Positions 5,515 through 9,110 of a stretch of DNA of 9,110 nt are shown here, piece by piece. The stretch is from Pseudobdellovibrionaceae bacterium (GTDB lineage: Bacteria; Bdellovibrionota; Bdellovibrionia; Bdellovibrionales; JAMPXM01): the NCBI GenBank assembly GCA_913774795.1, contig CAJYIL010000243.1, positions 1 to 9,110 on the forward strand. Direction: 5' to 3'. A program made the position numbers and the translations under genes. Within the stretch, counting starts at the first letter, position 1; every line of letters starts with the position of its first letter. The notes beneath the pieces were generated by a model. The model ran no database searches. It was not told where the DNA came from and worked only from the letters and a program-made list of their open reading frames with translations.

Positions 5515-6798
5515 ATGAAAAGCGAACTCTTCCAGAAAATAGCCGTCGCCGCCCTCGCCGTTTTCGCACTGAACGCCTGTTCAAAGAACGACGCCACCCC
5601 TCAACAAAAAGCATTTAGCAAAGGTTCGATCGAAGACGCGATCGCGTCAGGCCAAACAACACCGAAAGAAGCCTCTGAAGAGATGGCTCTGGCAGCCGAG
5701 CAACTCGCGCAGTCGGCAAACTTCTCGTACGCCCAACGACTGGCAAAACTTTCTCTCGCCGTTGATCCGACGAACGTTCGCGCCCGTCTCTGGAACGCGA
5801 TCTTGGCTCCAACAATGGAGTTGAAGGGCATCGTCACTCGCCTCGAGCCCCTCGCACAAAAAAATCCGGCTCGTTACCGCCAGTACCTCGAAGAAAAAGC
5901 GAAGATCGAAAAAGATGTACCGGTAAAGTCGGTGCGCGACTTCATGCTCAAAGGTCCAAAAGACGTTCAGTCGGAAGAAGAGATTCAAGCCACCCTTTCG
6001 GCCATCACGATGCGCATGGATGAGCTTCGCCTCACACTCAAAGACTTGAAGAACGAAGAACTCACGATTTACCGAAATCCAGAAACAGTCACCGACGAAG
6101 ATCGCTGGAATGAGTCGATGAAATCTTGCACGGCTTCATCCGAGAACGGAACGATCACCGTCCACGGTTGCGACCTCACGCGGGCATACCAAGTGAAATT
6201 AAACGGCGCAGACTTCATGGTTATGCAACAAGCGGTTGCGGGCTACCAGCTTTACATCGGTCTCCTCAATACATACAGCGTCCACGGGGCGATCGAGGCC
6301 GCAGATAAAAGCCGCAACTCGACTGAGATCATGACTCGTTTGTATAACGATCCGAAGTTCGGAAAAATCCGTGATGGCCGCAACCTCGCGGTGATTCCTG
6401 ACGTCGCTCTCGACGCAGTTCTCGCGGCACGATCGGCTGTTCAATTGCAGCGCGATCTCTGCGCTCAACAAGGACAGTCGACTTGGTCGCGTGAAGGTTA
6501 CTTGATCGGAGAAGGTTCGTGCGAATTGCCGGATAACCGTTTCGAAGCCGCTCTGCAGACGATCGAAATGCTCGCGAAAGGCCCGGCTGATCTCTTCGTC
6601 AACAACAAGGGTCGCTCGACTGCCGTCAAAGTCGATCTCGTTGGCTTCACTCGCCGCCCTCTGATCGACGTTCGTTCGCTTCAGCCCACTCCGGTCCGTA
6701 CCCCTTGCGGCACCCGTCTTGAGATCGGCGACAAAACGCTTGGTGGTCTTTTCCCTCAAGGCGACAGCGGACTCCTAGACGCGAACGACTGCCAATAA
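5515..6798 (+). CDS. Predicted outer-membrane lipoprotein A (paralogue of B)
   Basis: I recognise no named family. The 427-residue protein starts at ATG 5515 with AAAGGAG nine bases upstream. A lipoprotein signal peptide spans residues 1-21 with lipobox L19-N20-A21-C22; serine at +2 is compatible with outer-membrane sorting. A TPR-like helical pair occurs near residues 70-100 (YAQRLAKLSLAVDPTNVRAR), followed by MELKGIV and a charged helix rich in E and K. Besides C22 it has exactly six cysteines, at 205, 219, 316, 336, 398 and 426, consistent with three disulfides in the periplasm or outside the cell. These positions correspond closely to those of lipoprotein B downstream, and shared blocks include ELKGI, a GP-x-D segment, a GYL-x-G segment and PCGT/ACGT. 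The two are therefore tandem paralogues from an old duplication. A hairpin pair follows the stop. The function is unknown; the divergent regulator probably controls it. Confidence 0.9.
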   Translation: MKSELFQKIAVAALAVFALNACSKNDATPQQKAFSKGSIEDAIASGQTTPKEASEEMALAAEQLAQSANFSYAQRLAKLSLAVDPTNVRARLWNAILAPTMELKGIVTRLEPLAQKNPARYRQYLEEKAKIEKDVPVKSVRDFMLKGPKDVQSEEEIQATLSAITMRMDELRLTLKDLKNEELTIYRNPETVTDEDRWNESMKSCTASSENGTITVHGCDLTRAYQVKLNGADFMVMQQAVAGYQLYIGLLNTYSVHGAIEAADKSRNSTEIMTRLYNDPKFGKIRDGRNLAVIPDVALDAVLAARSAVQLQRDLCAQQGQSTWSREGYLIGEGSCELPDNRFEAALQTIEMLAKGPADLFVNNKGRSTAVKVDLVGFTRRPLIDVRSLQPTPVRTPCGTRLEIGDKTLGGLFPQGDSGLLDANDCQ

Positions 6799-6807
6799 TT
6801 CCCGTTC

Positions 6808-6822
6808 GTCGAAAGTTTCGAC
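6808..6822 (+). repeat. Perfect small palindrome after lipoprotein A
   Basis: GTCGAAA-G-TTTCGAC is a 15-base palindrome with 7-bp arms and a single central base, starting ten bases after the stop of lipoprotein A. It sits immediately before a GC-rich hairpin. It could help stabilise the transcript end or bind a protein; nothing further can be said. Confidence 0.4.
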
Positions 6823-6826
6823 ACTG

Positions 6827-6852
6827 GCCCCTCGCCTCCTAGGCCGAGGGGC
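6827..6852 (+). terminator. GC-rich hairpin between lipoproteins A and B, possible terminator
   Basis: GCCCCTCG (6827-6834) pairs perfectly with CGAGGGGC (6845-6852), and two more C-G pairs extend the stem inward around a 5-base loop with one bulge. The following TTCGTCGT is not a proper U-tract, so termination may be partial or rho-dependent. It may lower expression of the downstream genes relative to A instead of separating them fully. Confidence 0.45.
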
Positions 6853-6909
6853 TTCGTCGTACCGGCACCGAACTTGATAGTCCTGCTGATAAACAAAAAG
6901 GATTCGACC

Positions 6910-8232
6910 GTGAAAACCCCTTGGTTCAAATCGTTAGCCCTCATCCTCACAGTCGCGACACTTGCGGCCGCCTGCCAGCCTGAGTCGTCGAAACGTCAAG
7001 GAGACGGCACCGCGAATCCCGAAGGCAGCTTGACCGATGAGAATTGGAGCGATCCTCAGGTCGACTCTGAGAATCTTACCGACGATGCCGAATCGACACT
7101 TGCGATCGATACTCTCGATGCTGCGCTTGTAAAACTCAACGAAGCGCTCAAACTCAATCCCGCGAACGCGCGCGCGGACGTTTGGGTCTCCTTTATTAAG
7201 CTCGAACTCGAGCTGAAAGGAATCCTCGCGCGCGTTCGCCCTTTCATCGAATCGATGCCTAACGGCGAATATGAATATCAAAAGATGCTCGACTCGCAGT
7301 CGTCGGATCAAGATCTCCTCCGCCGCTTCTATCTCGACGGACCGAATGACATTCGCACCGCCGATGATTTCCAAGAGTGGGTTGACCGTATCGATCTTCG
7401 ACTCACGGAACTCCGTGAAACACTCGCTCGCCACAAGGGCGAAGAGATTCGATTGCTCGTTCCGAACAACGCCTTTGCGACCTTTCAGCAGGGCGCGTCT
7501 CGCAAGAAGAATGACTGCTCAGGTAAAGAGTGGGGACCGATCAAGTATCAACCTTCTGATTGCTCTCAGTCGGCAAGTGAATTTCGTCTCAATCGCACTG
7601 ACATGGAAGCTGTCAGCACTCTCCTTTCATCTTATCAAGCTGCAATCGCTGTGATGAACGCTTATCGTCTTTCGCAAGACGTGATTAATAAGATTCGCAC
7701 GGAGGCTTATTACGCCGACGGCACGGCTTTCGGAATTCTCGTGCGCGACGGCGCTCAACTCCGGACCAAACAGAATATTAAAGTGGTCGGCGATAACTTC
7801 CGTGATTTCGCCTTGGCCGCACGCTACATCATCGAACATCAAAAAGAAGCGTGCCCGAAGGGTCGCGAAAGCGTTTCGAACCGAAAAGGCTACCTTTTCG
7901 GCTACGGCATTTGCATCGGCACGGTCTTAAGCGGAACCAACTCGCTCGAGCGAACGAATGCGATGATCAATCAAGTTCTCAACCGCTTGCCGATCACAAT
8001 CCAGACGAATGGAGCGAGCCTTCCGCTTGAAGTCGACGTTAACCGATTCTTGCAAACTCCGATTCCGAACTTGCACGACTTTGATCCTCTTTCGCAGAGC
8101 GCGTGCGGCACTTATCAACCGAATCTGACTCCGCTGAAAGCCTATGTCGTAAAAGGCGATCTCGAAAAAGCGCTCGAACAAGCGGGCGTGATGTGTGGAG
8201 AGCGCCAGTATCGGAAGAGGTTCGGTTTATGA
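6910..8232 (+). CDS. Predicted outer-membrane lipoprotein B (paralogue of A)
   Basis: The protein has 440 residues. The start is taken as GTG at 6910, because AAAAAGGA lies seven bases upstream and the signal peptide then begins properly (KTPWFKSLALILTVATLA). Starting at ATG 6874 would put twelve extra residues before it. The lipobox is A19-A20-A21-C22 with glutamine at +2. A low-complexity acidic stretch follows to about residue 60, then a TPR-like segment (ALVKLNEALKLNPANARADV) and LELKGIL. Six further cysteines at 203, 218, 315, 335, 399 and 429 mirror those of lipoprotein A. The third and fourth are exactly 20 residues apart in both proteins, enclosing a shared GYL-F/I-G motif. The stop overlaps the ATG of the next gene (ATGA), so B is translationally coupled to it. 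No family is recognised and the function is unknown; outer-membrane or surface location is inferred from the lipobox and predicted disulfides. Confidence 0.88.
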   Translation: MKTPWFKSLALILTVATLAAACQPESSKRQGDGTANPEGSLTDENWSDPQVDSENLTDDAESTLAIDTLDAALVKLNEALKLNPANARADVWVSFIKLELELKGILARVRPFIESMPNGEYEYQKMLDSQSSDQDLLRRFYLDGPNDIRTADDFQEWVDRIDLRLTELRETLARHKGEEIRLLVPNNAFATFQQGASRKKNDCSGKEWGPIKYQPSDCSQSASEFRLNRTDMEAVSTLLSSYQAAIAVMNAYRLSQDVINKIRTEAYYADGTAFGILVRDGAQLRTKQNIKVVGDNFRDFALAARYIIEHQKEACPKGRESVSNRKGYLFGYGICIGTVLSGTNSLERTNAMINQVLNRLPITIQTNGASLPLEVDVNRFLQTPIPNLHDFDPLSQSACGTYQPNLTPLKAYVVKGDLEKALEQAGVMCGERQYRKRFGL

Positions 8233-8603
8233 GAATCGCTCTTCTCATCTTCTTAATGGCGGTTCCTGCTTTCGCGAAGAATCACGCGATTCAGGGCTTT
8301 CACTACGCCACCTGCTCCGGCACGAAGTGCGTCGAGGTTTGGTCGGCCGACGGAGAAATGTCTCAGCTTCAATTTTCGTTTTCGACGCAAGGTCCGACAC
8401 GCGTCCGTCTTTTTGATCAACTGACGAAAAACGAATCGACCTATGAAGGTCTCTCGTCGTCTTATCTGCCAACGCTCGAATGCGTCACGCTCTCGCAAGA
8501 TGACGGGAGCTCTCTCGTGATTTCGCTCGACACTTTGAAAGTCGAGCGCTTCCCGGGTTTCAAACCATCGTCCGCGGCGACAACGCAGAAGGCTCAACTA
8601 TGA
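8229..8603 (+). CDS. Small Sec-secreted protein, unknown function
   Basis: This 124-residue protein starts at ATG 8229, inside the ATGA overlap with lipoprotein B, and has GAGG eight bases upstream. A longer reading from 8103 is rejected because it overlaps the end of B in another frame and loses the signal peptide. Residues 1-16 (MRIALLIFLMAVPAFA) form a classical signal peptide with cleavage after AFA and no lipobox, so the mature protein is about 108 residues and periplasmic or secreted. The mature part has three cysteines: a CSGTKC pair near residues 29-34 and one in LECVTL. It is otherwise beta-strand-like, with alternating polar and hydrophobic residues, and ends in a polar tail. No family is recognised. 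The stop overlaps the start of the following lipoprotein gene (ATGA). Tight coupling on both sides suggests it works with B and the downstream lipoprotein, perhaps as a partner in the same envelope complex. Confidence 0.8.
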   Translation: MRIALLIFLMAVPAFAKNHAIQGFHYATCSGTKCVEVWSADGEMSQLQFSFSTQGPTRVRLFDQLTKNESTYEGLSSSYLPTLECVTLSQDDGSSLVISLDTLKVERFPGFKPSSAATTQKAQL

Positions 8604-9110
8604 AAATCGCATCGGTTCGTCTTATCACCGCACTTGTCACTCTTCTTCTCACGAGCGCGTGTGCGCCGAAGAACGGCGAATCCGCTCCGACGGGCGCGCA
8701 AGCCCCTGTGTCTAACGGAACAGGATCTCTCGGCGGCGGAGGCAACGGCATCGACGAAAAAATGCTGGAGTCCTACGCGATCAGCATCGACACACTGCCC
8801 GAATATCGCCGCTACATCGAACCGTTGATTCGAAAAATCGGCCGTGGCCGCGGTGATATCCTGACGACCTACATGATCTGGGGCGTGAAGCACAAAGTTT
8901 GGTACATGATCCCGCGCCCGCTTTCAGAGCTTTCGCATGATCAGGTCGGCACGGGCTTCTCGACCGATCAATACGCGCTCAACAACGATCAACGCGTTTA
9001 CATCGCGAAAGCGTCGTTTCTGAAGATGGACCACAAAGAGCGCGCAAACCTTCTCATGCACGAGATCGTCATGAGCGCGCGTCTGCTGATGAAGAAGAAG
9101 CCGAAAGAGC
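8600..9110 (+). CDS. Predicted lipoprotein with GGGG-N-G and HEIVM motifs (cut by window edge)
   Basis: The gene starts at ATG 8600 within the ATGA overlap and has AAGG seven bases upstream. It remains open to the right edge, giving 170 codons. The signal peptide MKIASVRLITALVTLLLTSA ends at C21 (T-S-A-C lipobox), followed by a flexible serine/glycine linker containing GGGGNG at residues 45-50. The mature domain then reads MLESYAISIDTLPEYRRYIE and later KHKVWYMIPRPLSEL and FSTDQYALNNDQRVYI. It continues with LLMHEIVMSARLL around residues 151-163. The H154-E155-I-V-M motif resembles the start of a metallopeptidase HExxH helix, but the second histidine is replaced by methionine, so zinc peptidase activity is not supported. 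The overall pattern fits lipoproteins I associate with Bdellovibrio genomes, but I cannot name a family. The coupled genes upstream suggest a shared envelope role. Confidence 0.85.
   Translation, partial: MKIASVRLITALVTLLLTSACAPKNGESAPTGAQAPVSNGTGSLGGGGNGIDEKMLESYAISIDTLPEYRRYIEPLIRKIGRGRGDILTTYMIWGVKHKVWYMIPRPLSELSHDQVGTGFSTDQYALNNDQRVYIAKASFLKMDHKERANLLMHEIVMSARLLMKKKPKE

Noticed and set aside
6199..6759. Long antisense open frame (186 codons) opposite lipoprotein A
   Set aside because: It has no good ribosome binding site and lies wholly opposite a gene with a clear signal peptide and a conserved paralogue. Long antisense frames are common here because of TCG/CGA-rich codon use.
6934..7434. 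Antisense open frame (166 codons) opposite lipoprotein B
   Set aside because: It is the same shadow effect, and the protein has no recognisable features.
8103..8603. Longer reading of the small secreted protein starting at 8103
   Set aside because: It would overlap lipoprotein B by 130 bases and bury the signal peptide; the ATG at 8229 has an ATGA overlap and a ribosome binding site.

Overview
The window looks like a chromosomal segment of a Gram-negative, flagellated bacterium, most likely of the Bdellovibrio group (Bdellovibrionota). The placement rests on three things. A TIGR02147-type regulator is present, and that family is best known from Bdellovibrio and Fibrobacter. It sits beside a run of predicted outer-membrane lipoproteins with no recognisable family. 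The flagellar cap genes are grouped as fliD-fliS-fliT. This is inference from gene content; no marker gene such as rRNA is present.

Positions 1-4329 are all on the minus strand and concern the flagellum. In transcription order they hold fliD (cap), fliS (flagellin chaperone) and a FliT/FlgN-like small coiled-coil protein. A 399-base gene-free stretch follows, then a cytoplasmic TPR protein and the N-terminal part of a Maf/DUF115-like protein that runs off the left edge. The gene-free stretch holds a 200-base inverted repeat built from hexamer arrays, with a rho-independent terminator for fliDST inside it. Beyond that is a textbook -24/-12 (sigma-54) promoter for the TPR-Maf pair. Several of these genes start with GTG, and all but the Maf-like gene use a similar AGGGGA ribosome binding site. 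That of fliD lies inside a perfect 8-bp hairpin.

Positions 4547-5365 (minus) encode the TIGR02147-type regulator. It diverges from a plus-strand lipoprotein cluster across 149 bases that carry two adjacent perfect dyads, candidate operators.

Positions 5515-9110 (plus) encode lipoprotein A, its diverged paralogue lipoprotein B, a small Sec-secreted protein and a further lipoprotein cut by the right edge. A and B share six non-lipid cysteines in matching positions. B, the small protein and the last lipoprotein are joined by ATGA stop/start overlaps, so they are probably made together. Together with the divergent regulator they form a plausible but uncharacterised envelope module; nothing in the sequence fixes its function.
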